Source: an uncultured Myxococcales bacterium (lineage in GTDB: Bacteria; Myxococcota_A; UBA9042). From it: DNA of 9,114 nucleotides. The translations under genes and the position numbers were made by a program. Shown piece after piece: positions 1-6,177 of this stretch (the stretch's first letter is position 1; each line of letters begins with the position of its first letter). The DNA lies in the NCBI GenBank assembly GCA_903917305.1, contig CAIXAA010000063.1, positions 1-9,114 of the forward strand, read 5' to 3'. The notes under the pieces are model-generated. The model ran no database searches and was not told where the DNA came from. It saw only the letters and a list, made by a program, of their open reading frames with translations.

Positions 1-1
1 A

Positions 2-760
2 CCCGTTGGCCTGGGCGATGCGCCGCCGGAAAGGCCGTTGAAAAAGCACAGCAAGTGGTGGCTCAAGCACCATCCGAAGGAGGCGGCGGCGGAGCGCGCG
101 GTGGGCTCTGGTTGGCAGCAGGAGCAAGGCCGAGGGCCGGGCGAGCCGCCCAAGACCCCGCTGGTCCTCGCCTTGTCGCGGCACTTGCACGTCGGCACGT
201 GGGATCTGGCGGTGCTCGCGACGGCGGCGGAGATCTCGACGCGCTTTGCTGCGCTGGTGCGGGTCGCGAACGGCGCCGACGGCGGCAACCCCGTGTGCCA
301 CCTGATGGTTCTCTCCGGCAACGAGGACCAGCCCAAGACCGTCGAACAGGACGTGCGCCTGCACGCCTGCCCGCGTGGCGACGAGGGCGCGGACCAGACG
401 CTGCTGCAGCCGCAGCCGCTCGGCTCGGTGGGCGCGTGGCTGGTGCGTGTGATTGCAGGACGTTATGAGCGCAAGGGCCGCGGCGTCGAGATGCAGCAGC
501 AGTGGACGATGGTGGCGGAGATGGCCGACGGCGCGCGGGTGGTGTTCGAGCACGTGGCGACGTCGTTCAAGGGCGCCGCCGACGAATCCTTCGACCAGAG
601 CGAGACTTGCACGGCGCCGACGGTGCAGTTTGGCCAGCGCGGCGAGCCGGCCTCGGCGCGCATCGGCTGCGATCAGCTGGTGCGGCGCGACAGCTACGTA
701 CGGCCCTCGCACCACGTCTACGAATACGCTTGGATTGACGGGCAGTTCGTCAGCCGCTAG
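2..760 (+). CDS. Hypothetical protein, 5'-truncated by window edge
   Basis: The frame is open from the first complete codon of the window to the TAG at 758-760, so the true start is probably outside; the first in-window start codon is a TTG at 38, with no convincing Shine-Dalgarno sequence. About 252 residues are visible. The N-terminal part is basic and rich in Lys, His and Gln, with no signal peptide or membrane segment in view. The rest alternates short hydrophobic stretches with charged loops, as in a beta-rich globular domain, and carries scattered cysteines in PVCHL, LHACPR, ETCTAP and RIGCDQ. I do not recognise the family and assign no function. It converges on the RCC1-type lipoprotein gene with only three bases between stop codons. 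That the reading frame is real is supported by its length and the strong GC bias at third positions; the extent of the gene is unknown. Confidence 0.7.
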   Translation, partial: PVGLGDAPPERPLKKHSKWWLKHHPKEAAAERAVGSGWQQEQGRGPGEPPKTPLVLALSRHLHVGTWDLAVLATAAEISTRFAALVRVANGADGGNPVCHLMVLSGNEDQPKTVEQDVRLHACPRGDEGADQTLLQPQPLGSVGAWLVRVIAGRYERKGRGVEMQQQWTMVAEMADGARVVFEHVATSFKGAADESFDQSETCTAPTVQFGQRGEPASARIGCDQLVRRDSYVRPSHHVYEYAWIDGQFVSR

Positions 761-763
761 CCC

Positions 764-2278
764 TCATTTGCCGGCGCTGCCGACCACGAGCACCGGCGTC
801 GCGCTGTCGTCCTTGCCCGCGTTGCCCAACTGCCCGGAATTGTTCGAGCCCCAGCACAGTACGGCGCCGTCTTCCCGCACCGCGCAGGTGTGCTGCGTGC
901 CGGCCGAAACGGCGGTCGCCTTGCCACCGAGCGAGATCGTGATGGGCTTGTAGGCATCGCCGCCGCTGCTGCCGCCACACTGGCCATGCGCGTTGTCGCC
1001 CCAGCAGGCGATGTCGCCGGACTTGCCTAGCGCGCATGCGTGCGTCTGGCCGGCCGCGAGGGCTGAAACAGAAACCAATCCTTGCAGTTGCAACGGCGCG
1101 TTGACGGGCGACGTGCCGTAGTTCCCGGTGAGGAGCTGGCCGCTGATGTTGCTGCCCCAGCACCACACCGTGCCGGCGTCGTCCCACGCGCAGGTATTCA
1201 CGTGTCCGCAAGCGATGTTGGCGATGCCGGACACGCCGTCGACCAGGCCGGCCTTGACGATCTCGTTCTGCCCGGTCGTGCCGTGGCCGACCTGGCCGTC
1301 CGTGTTGCGGCCCCAGCACTCCACTGTGCCATTGTCGTGCAGCGCGCAGGCGTGGTGGTCGCCGCCACAGACGCTCTTGACGTCGAGCATCGACGCCAAC
1401 TGCACGGGATCCGACTGGGAAGCCAGCGTGTCCTGCAGCAGCTGGCCGCCGTTGCCGTTGCCCCAGCCCCACGCCGTCGCGCCATTGCGCACGGCGAAGC
1501 TGGAGTTGGTGCCGGCAGCGATGGACAGCACATCAGCCATGGTTCCGGCAAGTTCTGGCACGGTGGCGTAGCCGCTGTTGCTGCCGCTGCCGGTCTGGCC
1601 ATTGAAGCGGTCGCCCCAGCACGAGACTTTGCCGCCGCTGTGCAATGCGCAAGAATGCGTTGAGCCGGCAACGAGTTGCGTCACCGGCCCCAGGACGCCG
1701 ACCGGCACGGGCACAGGCGAGTCCACGTCGGTGGAGCCATTGCCCAGCTGGCCCTGCCACGAGCTGCCCCAGCACGAGACGGTGCCGCCGGGATGCAACG
1801 CGCAACTGTGGCTGCCGCCGGCCGCGACGCTCTTGGCCCACGGGCCGGGTGTGGGCGCGGCGAGGCACTTGCCGGACTGGCAGACAAAGCCGCCGCCGCA
1901 CGCGCTGCCGTCTGGCGCGACCCCGACGGTGCATTTGCAGCCGGCGCCGCACTTGGCGACCTGGCAGGTCCCGAGGGCGACGCCGCTGCAGTTGGAATCG
2001 CTGGCGCAACCGCAGGCATCGAAGCCGGTCTTGGCGTCTGCCGTCACAACATCCGTTTGGACAACAGGCAGTTCCGCATTCGCGGCATCCGCGGTGACAG
2101 GAACATCGCCGGGCGCCGCATCGGCCGCGGCATCCGGACCTGCCACGCCACCCACGTCCGCCGCCGCCTTCGCGTCCGCCGGCGAGAAGTTGCCGCCCGC
2201 CGGCACGCCATGGGGGCAGCCCGTCAGCGCTCCCGCCGCGCAAACCAGCCACAGCCATCGGCGAAACCACTGCGTCAT
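764..2278 (-). CDS. RCC1-repeat seven-bladed propeller lipoprotein
   Basis: A 504-residue predicted lipoprotein. Residues 1-20 form a signal peptide with arginines at 6-7 and a hydrophobic core, ending in lipobox LTGC with Cys21 lipidated. An Asp/Ala/Pro/Val-rich linker (about 30-85) and a Cys-rich segment (about 88-138, starting ACGCASDSNC) follow. Residues 145-500 hold seven RCC1-type repeats of the form AAG-x-x-H-x-C-A, nine residues, C-W-G, then GQ; seven is the number for a closed propeller. Six blades carry a Cys pair ten residues apart (159/169, 210/220, 311/321, 363/373, 415/425, 465/475); blade 3 has Phe261 and Gly271 instead. The start at 2278 is preferred because it opens with the signal peptide, has AGGAG at 2288-2292, and overlaps the upstream gene's stop by four bases, suggesting translational coupling. 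The same frame stays open far upstream, but that part is antisense to other genes. RCC1 repeats usually mediate protein binding; the ligand here is unknown. Confidence 0.93.
   Translation of the reverse strand: MTQWFRRWLWLVCAAGALTGCPHGVPAGGNFSPADAKAAADVGGVAGPDAAADAAPGDVPVTADAANAELPVVQTDVVTADAKTGFDACGCASDSNCSGVALGTCQVAKCGAGCKCTVGVAPDGSACGGGFVCQSGKCLAAPTPGPWAKSVAAGGSHSCALHPGGTVSCWGSSWQGQLGNGSTDVDSPVPVPVGVLGPVTQLVAGSTHSCALHSGGKVSCWGDRFNGQTGSGSNSGYATVPELAGTMADVLSIAAGTNSSFAVRNGATAWGWGNGNGGQLLQDTLASQSDPVQLASMLDVKSVCGGDHHACALHDNGTVECWGRNTDGQVGHGTTGQNEIVKAGLVDGVSGIANIACGHVNTCAWDDAGTVWCWGSNISGQLLTGNYGTSPVNAPLQLQGLVSVSALAAGQTHACALGKSGDIACWGDNAHGQCGGSSGGDAYKPITISLGGKATAVSAGTQHTCAVREDGAVLCWGSNNSGQLGNAGKDDSATPVLVVGSAGK
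770..1846 (-). repeat. Seven tandem RCC1-type coding repeats
   Basis: Seven consecutive units of roughly 46-54 codons encode the RCC1-like blades of the lipoprotein (residues about 145-500). Each unit carries the core AAG, H-x-C-A and C-W-G followed by GQ, except the third, which keeps the framework but lacks both cysteines. The units are diverged at the DNA level, so this is an old protein-level repeat rather than a recent tandem duplication. Confidence 0.88.
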
Positions 2279-3780
2279 CGGGCGAATCTCCTGCGCAACA
2301 GCGCCATGGCCAGCACTCCGAAGGCCACGCCCCAGCCCGCGCTGCCGCCGCGCCCTGCCCCGCAGCCGCTGATCGCCTTGCCGCCGGCGCCGCCCACCAC
2401 GCCGGTGCTGAGGGCGTCGGCGCCTTGCAGCGTTCCCGTGTCGCTGCCTGCACTTGCGTCCTTGCCGGTGCTGTCGGCGCCGCTGCCGCCCGCGTCCTTG
2501 CTGCCGGTGCTGCCACCGGCCTCCATGCATTGCTGCAGCGGGCCGCAGGTGCCGCCGGGGCAGTCCTGCTTGGAACTGCAGGTGATTTCGCTGGAAAACA
2601 CCGCGCCGGTCTCGCCGACCAGCCAGCCGCGCCAGAAGCTGCGGAACGCGCCGGCCATCGTGCGGCCGTCGGTGGGGGAGCCGCCGCGCGACAAGCTCAT
2701 CGTGACGACGCCCAGGTCGGTCTTCTGCCACGTCTTGCCGCCGTCGTGCGTGAGGAAGTCGACGGTGCGGTAGATGGGCGGACTCGACGAGCTGCCGCCG
2801 CTCGATTGGTCGGAGACGTACGCGGAGCCGCCGAGGTGGCCGTTCTCCGCGTTGTTCCAAGTCATTGCGGTGACGTAGGAAAGTTGGATCGGCACGTCCA
2901 TCACGAACTTGAGCGTGCCGACCTTGGGGTCCAGGGCGATGGGCTGGAAGGTCAGGCCGCCGTCGATGGACTGGAGGAGCTGCGCCGGGCCAGCGCGGCC
3001 GACGCTTGAATCCCAGTCGGAGAGCGCCAGGAAGCCGGTCTTGGCATCGACGAAGAACAAAGGTCCCAAGACCTTGCCAGTCGTCGTATAGCCCGCTTTC
3101 CAGGTGGCGCCGCCGTCGCTGGACAGCAGGACCGCGCCATCGCCGAACGTCGTCAAGGTCTTGGATGGCTCGTTCGGATCCGTGCTGTCGATCTGCGTGC
3201 CGCCGGCGGCAAACCAGTGCTTGGCGTCCACGGCGAACAAGCGGGAGAGATCCACCTGCGTCGGCGAAGGGATGTCCGTCCAGGTGCCGCCACCGTCCGT
3301 CGAGCGGAAGATGGCGCCGCCCTTGCCGACCACGATGCCGGTCTTGGCGTCGGCGAAGTGGATGGCGCTGCCCTCGCTGGACAACTTGGCGCTGTTCCAG
3401 GTGACGGCGCCGTCGGTGGTGCGCCAGACGCCGTCCGCGACGACGGCCCAGCCGGTCTTGGCGTCGAGGAAGTCGAGCCCGGCAATCGCTTTGGCGTTCA
3501 ATGGGTTCATGGATGCGCCGATGGCGCCGAGGGCCGGCTTCCACACGGTGCCGCCATCGTGCGAGGCGTAGAGCACGGGCGCGATCTTCGGCAGGCCGCT
3601 CGACATGTCGGCGTTGAGACCGCCGCAGAAGAGGTCCTGGTCGGTTGGCGCGGCGAACGCGGTGAGGTAGTCGCTGCCGGCGGTGGTGCCGAGGCGGGTC
3701 CAGGTGCCGCCGCTGGCCCAGGCGCTGGCCGGAAGGCACGCTGCGGTGGCCAGGATTGCCGCGATGCTCAGGATTCGCAT
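2275..3780 (-). CDS. Asp-box (Ycf48/BNR-like) propeller protein with MYXO-CTERM-like tail
   Basis: A 501-residue exported protein. Residues 1-22 are a signal peptide, probably cut after AWA by signal peptidase I. Six Asp-box motifs of the S-x-D-G-G-x-T-W type begin near residues 73, 121, 160, 220, 271 and 344, and several are preceded by a repeated DAKTG turn (106, 144, 245), as in Ycf48/Hcf136-like and sialidase-type propellers. No sialidase catalytic set is apparent, so binding or scaffolding is more likely than hydrolysis. A small Cys cluster (C401, C407, C412, C418) and a Gly/Ser/Asp-rich spacer follow. The tail has SGC at 471-473, a hydrophobic stretch AGWGVAFGVLAMALL and RRRFAR at the end. 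This fits the MYXO-CTERM pattern, in which the invariant Cys and arginine cap direct sorting to the surface by a myxosortase. The start has GGAGG four bases upstream; an in-frame extension to 4125 lacks export features and is antisense to the divergent gene. Confidence 0.92.
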   Translation of the reverse strand: MRILSIAAILATAACLPASAWASGGTWTRLGTTAGSDYLTAFAAPTDQDLFCGGLNADMSSGLPKIAPVLYASHDGGTVWKPALGAIGASMNPLNAKAIAGLDFLDAKTGWAVVADGVWRTTDGAVTWNSAKLSSEGSAIHFADAKTGIVVGKGGAIFRSTDGGGTWTDIPSPTQVDLSRLFAVDAKHWFAAGGTQIDSTDPNEPSKTLTTFGDGAVLLSSDGGATWKAGYTTTGKVLGPLFFVDAKTGFLALSDWDSSVGRAGPAQLLQSIDGGLTFQPIALDPKVGTLKFVMDVPIQLSYVTAMTWNNAENGHLGGSAYVSDQSSGGSSSSPPIYRTVDFLTHDGGKTWQKTDLGVVTMSLSRGGSPTDGRTMAGAFRSFWRGWLVGETGAVFSSEITCSSKQDCPGGTCGPLQQCMEAGGSTGSKDAGGSGADSTGKDASAGSDTGTLQGADALSTGVVGGAGGKAISGCGAGRGGSAGWGVAFGVLAMALLRRRFAR

Positions 3781-3784
3781 GAAG

Positions 3785-3789
3785 CCTCC
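3785..3789 (-). promoter_or_regulatory. Shine-Dalgarno GGAGG deciding the start at 3780
   Basis: Read on the minus strand, GGAGG sits four bases before the ATG at 3780-3778. It supports this start, which opens directly into a signal peptide, over the in-frame extension reaching 4125. Confidence 0.75.
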
Positions 3790-3916
3790 GCGGCCGCCAG
3801 AGGCCAGCGCGCAGGCGAACCGTACGCCGCGCGCGGGCGCGGAGCAAGCGGCGCGAGTTCGTGCAGTTGGCGTGCACGTCGCTTCGTCCTTGACGCGCCG
3901 GGGGACCGCTGACAAG

Positions 3917-5614
3917 GTGCGGGACTCCAGCCCTGCCGCGGAGACTGCCCTGCGCACGAACCCTTGCACGATCCGCAACCTTGCGCCGCAGCTGGCGTTT
4001 TGCGCGCTGTTGGGCGTTGGGTGCTCGACCGTGCCCGATGCTGGTCTGGGCGCGTCGTCGTTCGTGGCCAAGCCCGACATCCTGCCGGTCTTCGGCAAGG
4101 TCGATGCGTCCGCCGCCAAGGACAACGCGGCTGCACCTCACGATGTCGCCCTGGTCGACGCGCACAAGCCGCCGGCCGACGTGCCGGCCGATGCCGCGGT
4201 GGAGCCGCTGCCGGATGCCGAGCCGACGGATGCGCCTGCTCCCGTCGATGTCGTCGTGCAAGACTTTGCGGCGCCTGCGGAAATCGTCGCACCGCCAGAC
4301 GTGGCCACGCTGCCGGACATCCCGGGCTGCGTCCCCAAGCCCGAGACCTGCAACGAGCTCGACGACGACTGCAACGGCCTGACCGACGAGACCTGCGACG
4401 ACGGGGAGCCCTGCACCGTCAGCGACAGCTGCAACGGCACGACCTGCTACGGCAAGCTCAAGAACTGCAGCGACGGCGACGCGTGCACGGCGGATGGCTG
4501 CAGCGGCGGCAGCTGCCAGCACACGGCGAAGCCGTGCGACGACAAGGACGCGTGCACGGCGGATTCGTGTGATCCGGCGAGCGGTTGCGTGCACACCGGC
4601 ACCAGCGACGCATGCGACGACGGCGACCCGTGCACCACCGGCGACAACTGCGGCAAGGGGTATTGCGCTGGCACGCCGCAGACTTGCGACGACAGCAACC
4701 CGTGCACCAACGACTCCTGCGACAAGGCGCAGGGCTGCCTGCACGCCAACAACAGCGCGACCTGCGACGATGGAAACCCTTGCACGGCCACGGACTTGTG
4801 CTCCGGCGGCAAGTGCGTGGGCTCCGGCGGCAAGTGCGACGACGGCAACGCTTGCACGGACGACACGTGCGACGGCGGCACCTGCGCTTCCACCAACAAT
4901 GCGGCTACTTGCAACGATGGAAACGCGTGCACGACCGGCGATGTCTGCGCTGGCGGCAGCTGCACGGCCGGCGCCATCAACTGCGACGATGGCCTGGATT
5001 GCACTGCGGATTCCTGCAACGCCGGGTCCTGCGTGCACACGAGCACCTGCGCGGCCAACCAGGCGTGTGATCCCGCGACCAAAGCGTGCAAGGACACGGG
5101 CTGCGCGTTGCCGGCGAACGCGTGCGGCGACGGCAACCAGAACCGCTACGATTGCGGCGGCGCGCGCGTCATCGGGCGCAAGACCGCCATCGGATCAAAG
5201 GGATACAAGAAGTCCGACACGACGTGCGACAGCCTGGACTACATGGAGTGGTGGAACAAGTGCTATGACAGCGGCTACGACCACACCTATCGGATCTTCT
5301 TGCGGAAAAACGAGAAGATCTCGATCAGCTACACCGGCTTCTCCGACGACTGCTGGGGCAGCGGCGGCGGCAGCACGTGGGCCGAGTTCAAGGTGATCCA
5401 GGCCAGCTCCGGCTGCGGCGACCCGATCAACGGCAGCTGCCCGAACTACTCGATTTGCAGCGACAAATCCAGCGGGACCTACGTCGCGCCTGCCGAGGGC
5501 TGGTACGTCATCGTCGCGGACTCCGACGATTTTGGCGCGCAGGGCTTCTCCTACACGCTCACCGTCAAGCTGGACGCGACCACGTGCCAGACGGCCGGCT
5601 GCGAGTGCCCTTAG
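3917..5614 (+). CDS. Cys-rich repeat lipoprotein with MopE-like motif and beta-sandwich tail
   Basis: About 565 residues from the GTG at 3917. A hydrophobic segment ends in GVGC (Cys36), a somewhat atypical lipobox, then an Ala/Asp/Pro/Val-rich linker runs to about 137. Residues 138-158 (C-x6-C-NELDDDC-NGLTDE) match the acidic Cys motif seen in MopE-type copper-binding and 'putative metal-binding motif' proteins. Residues 160-378 hold nine Cys-rich repeats of the form C-D-D-G-x-x-C-T. The C-terminal part (about 395-565) starts CGDGNQN and is beta-rich, with HTYRIFL, ISISYTGF and GWYVIVADSDD segments resembling pre-peptidase C-terminal (PPC)-like beta-sandwiches. A surface-exposed, disulfide-rich binding or adhesion role is inferred, not proven. 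The start is uncertain: an in-frame CTG at 3950 with GGAG six bases upstream would give a better 25-residue signal peptide, and an upstream GTG at 3683 would overlap the divergent gene. It probably shares a control region with that operon. Confidence 0.88.
   Translation: MRDSSPAAETALRTNPCTIRNLAPQLAFCALLGVGCSTVPDAGLGASSFVAKPDILPVFGKVDASAAKDNAAAPHDVALVDAHKPPADVPADAAVEPLPDAEPTDAPAPVDVVVQDFAAPAEIVAPPDVATLPDIPGCVPKPETCNELDDDCNGLTDETCDDGEPCTVSDSCNGTTCYGKLKNCSDGDACTADGCSGGSCQHTAKPCDDKDACTADSCDPASGCVHTGTSDACDDGDPCTTGDNCGKGYCAGTPQTCDDSNPCTNDSCDKAQGCLHANNSATCDDGNPCTATDLCSGGKCVGSGGKCDDGNACTDDTCDGGTCASTNNAATCNDGNACTTGDVCAGGSCTAGAINCDDGLDCTADSCNAGSCVHTSTCAANQACDPATKACKDTGCALPANACGDGNQNRYDCGGARVIGRKTAIGSKGYKKSDTTCDSLDYMEWWNKCYDSGYDHTYRIFLRKNEKISISYTGFSDDCWGSGGGSTWAEFKVIQASSGCGDPINGSCPNYSICSDKSSGTYVAPAEGWYVIVADSDDFGAQGFSYTLTVKLDATTCQTAGCECP
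3940..3943 (+). promoter_or_regulatory. Possible Shine-Dalgarno for a CTG start at 3950
   Basis: GGAG lies six bases before an in-frame CTG at 3950-3952. Starting there gives a compact lipoprotein signal (MRTNPC to the lipobox Cys at residue 25), whereas the GTG at 3917 adds an 11-residue acidic leader and has only GGGGGA eleven bases upstream. CTG starts are rare, so this remains an alternative. Confidence 0.35.
4394..5050 (+). repeat. Nine tandem Cys-rich C-D-D-G-x-x-C-T coding repeats
   Basis: Nine units of roughly 60-80 bases encode CDDGEPCT, CSDGDACT, CDDKDACT, CDDGDPCT, CDDSNPCT, CDDGNPCT, CDDGNACT, CNDGNACT and CDDGLDCT, each followed by further cysteines such as C-x-GG-x-C. Short stretches such as TGCGACGACGGC recur nearly unchanged, so the DNA itself is repetitive and could allow copy-number change by recombination or slippage. 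Confidence 0.88.
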
Positions 5615-5615
5615 C

Positions 5616-5647
5616 GCGCGAATCAGAAACGTGTGTCTGATTCGTGC
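5616..5647 (+). terminator. Hairpin directly after the Cys-rich lipoprotein stop
   Basis: Arms CGAATCAGA (5619-5627) and TCTGATTCG (5636-5644) pair perfectly around an 8-base loop. The stem extends outward to 12 pairs if one G-U pair is allowed (5616-5618 with 5645-5647). It begins two bases after the TAG at 5612-5614. There is no T-run, so classical intrinsic termination is not assured, but the position fits a transcript-end or 3'-stabilising structure. Confidence 0.55.
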
Positions 5648-5676
5648 TCGGCAGTGTCTTCTGGTCGCCGAGCGCG
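5643..5676. repeat. Inverted repeat overlapping the preceding hairpin
   Basis: Arms GCTCGGC (5646-5652) and GCCGAGC (5667-5673) are perfect complements around a 14-base loop, and extend to ten pairs with one G-U (5643-5645 with 5674-5676). The left arm shares bases 5643-5647 with the right arm of the preceding hairpin, so in RNA the two fold alternatively. Confidence 0.45.
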
Positions 5677-5701
5677 CCGATGCGGACGCGCCGGCTCCGG
5701 G

Positions 5702-5735
5702 AGAGCGCCGTTCAACGATGGTTGATCGGCGCTCT
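5702..5735 (-). terminator. Long hairpin at the 3' end of the thioredoxin gene
   Basis: Arms AGAGCGCCG (5702-5710) and CGGCGCTCT (5727-5735) pair perfectly. After one T-T mismatch the stem continues with TCAAC (5712-5716) and GTTGA (5721-5725), closed by the tetraloop GATG. The 14-pair stem starts within the thioredoxin stop codon (5736-5734), the usual place for a terminator. It is near-symmetric and could act on both converging transcripts. No T-run flanks it on either strand. Confidence 0.6.
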
Positions 5736-6114
5736 AGGCTGTCATCTGCGCTTTCTGCTGCTGCTGCGCGATCTTGGCGCGCACGTCGTCCATGTCGAGG
5801 GCGCGCACCTGACCGATGAGGTCCTCCAGCGCAGCGGCCGGCAGCATGCCCGGCTGGGCGAAGAGCAGCACGCTGTCGCGGAAGATCATCAGCGTCGGGA
5901 TCGACTGGATGCCGAATGCGCCCGCAATGGCCGGCTCCGCCTCGGTATTCACCTTGGCGAACGTGATGTCCGGGTGCGCGCCGGCGACCTTCTCGTAGAT
6001 CGGGGCGAACGCGCGGCAAGGGCCGCACCAGGGTGCCCACCAGTCGACAAGAACGATGCCGGGCTTGGCGATGTGCGCTTCAAAGGTGGCTTGGGTCAAC
6101 TCGTGGGTGGCCAT
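5734..6114 (-). CDS. trxA: Thioredoxin with C-terminal extension
   Basis: A 126-residue cytoplasmic thiol-disulfide oxidoreductase. The redox site is WCGPC (Cys30, Cys33) within DWWAPWCGPCR, the cis-proline is Pro73 in SIPT, and the buried Asp24 is in LVDWW, all as expected for an active thioredoxin. There is no signal peptide. Bacterial TrxA is usually about 105-110 residues; here roughly 15-20 extra residues follow the normal last helix (DDVRAKIAQQQQ), probably a helical tail. The ATG at 6114 has GGAG eight bases upstream (6123-6126). The receiver gene lies 63 bases upstream on the same strand, so the two may be co-transcribed. The gene ends in a long hairpin. The fold is certain; calling it the main housekeeping TrxA rather than a paralogue is less so. 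Confidence 0.93.
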   Translation of the reverse strand: MATHELTQATFEAHIAKPGIVLVDWWAPWCGPCRAFAPIYEKVAGAHPDITFAKVNTEAEPAIAGAFGIQSIPTLMIFRDSVLLFAQPGMLPAAALEDLIGQVRALDMDDVRAKIAQQQQKAQMTA

Positions 6115-6177
6115 GTCTGCGACTCCGCGGCGGGGCGTCCGCCTTTTGGCGTGAGAGCCTGGAGACCGGGAAAGGAT

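Noticed and set aside
2258..2278. Arginine pair at the N-terminus of the RCC1 lipoprotein as a Tat signal
   Set aside because: The residues after the arginines (WLW) do not match the Tat consensus; an ordinary Sec lipoprotein signal is simpler.
3890..3918. TTGACG as a -35 box for the Cys-rich lipoprotein
   Set aside because: No acceptable -10 hexamer lies 16-18 bases downstream; a single good hexamer in GC-rich DNA is weak evidence.
3781..4125. N-terminal extension of the Asp-box protein to 4125
   Set aside because: It lacks export or domain features, would bury the signal peptide, and is antisense to the lipoprotein; GGAGG supports the start at 3780.
2279..5038. Open reading frame continuing upstream of the RCC1 lipoprotein start to 5038, giving a 1424-residue protein
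   Set aside because: The extra 920 residues are antisense to the Cys-rich lipoprotein and out of frame with the Asp-box gene. They are Arg/Ala/Val-rich without domains, and the real start is marked by a signal peptide and the ATGA overlap.
4394..5050. Regularly spaced repeats that could suggest a CRISPR array
   Set aside because: The units are in frame within a long gene, vary by codon and encode Cys-rich repeats; there are no identical repeats with unique spacers.
5734..6114. Thioredoxin as the disulfide-forming partner of the Cys-rich exported proteins
   Set aside because: It has no signal peptide, so it acts in the cytoplasm, and it is separated from those genes by convergent orientation and hairpins.
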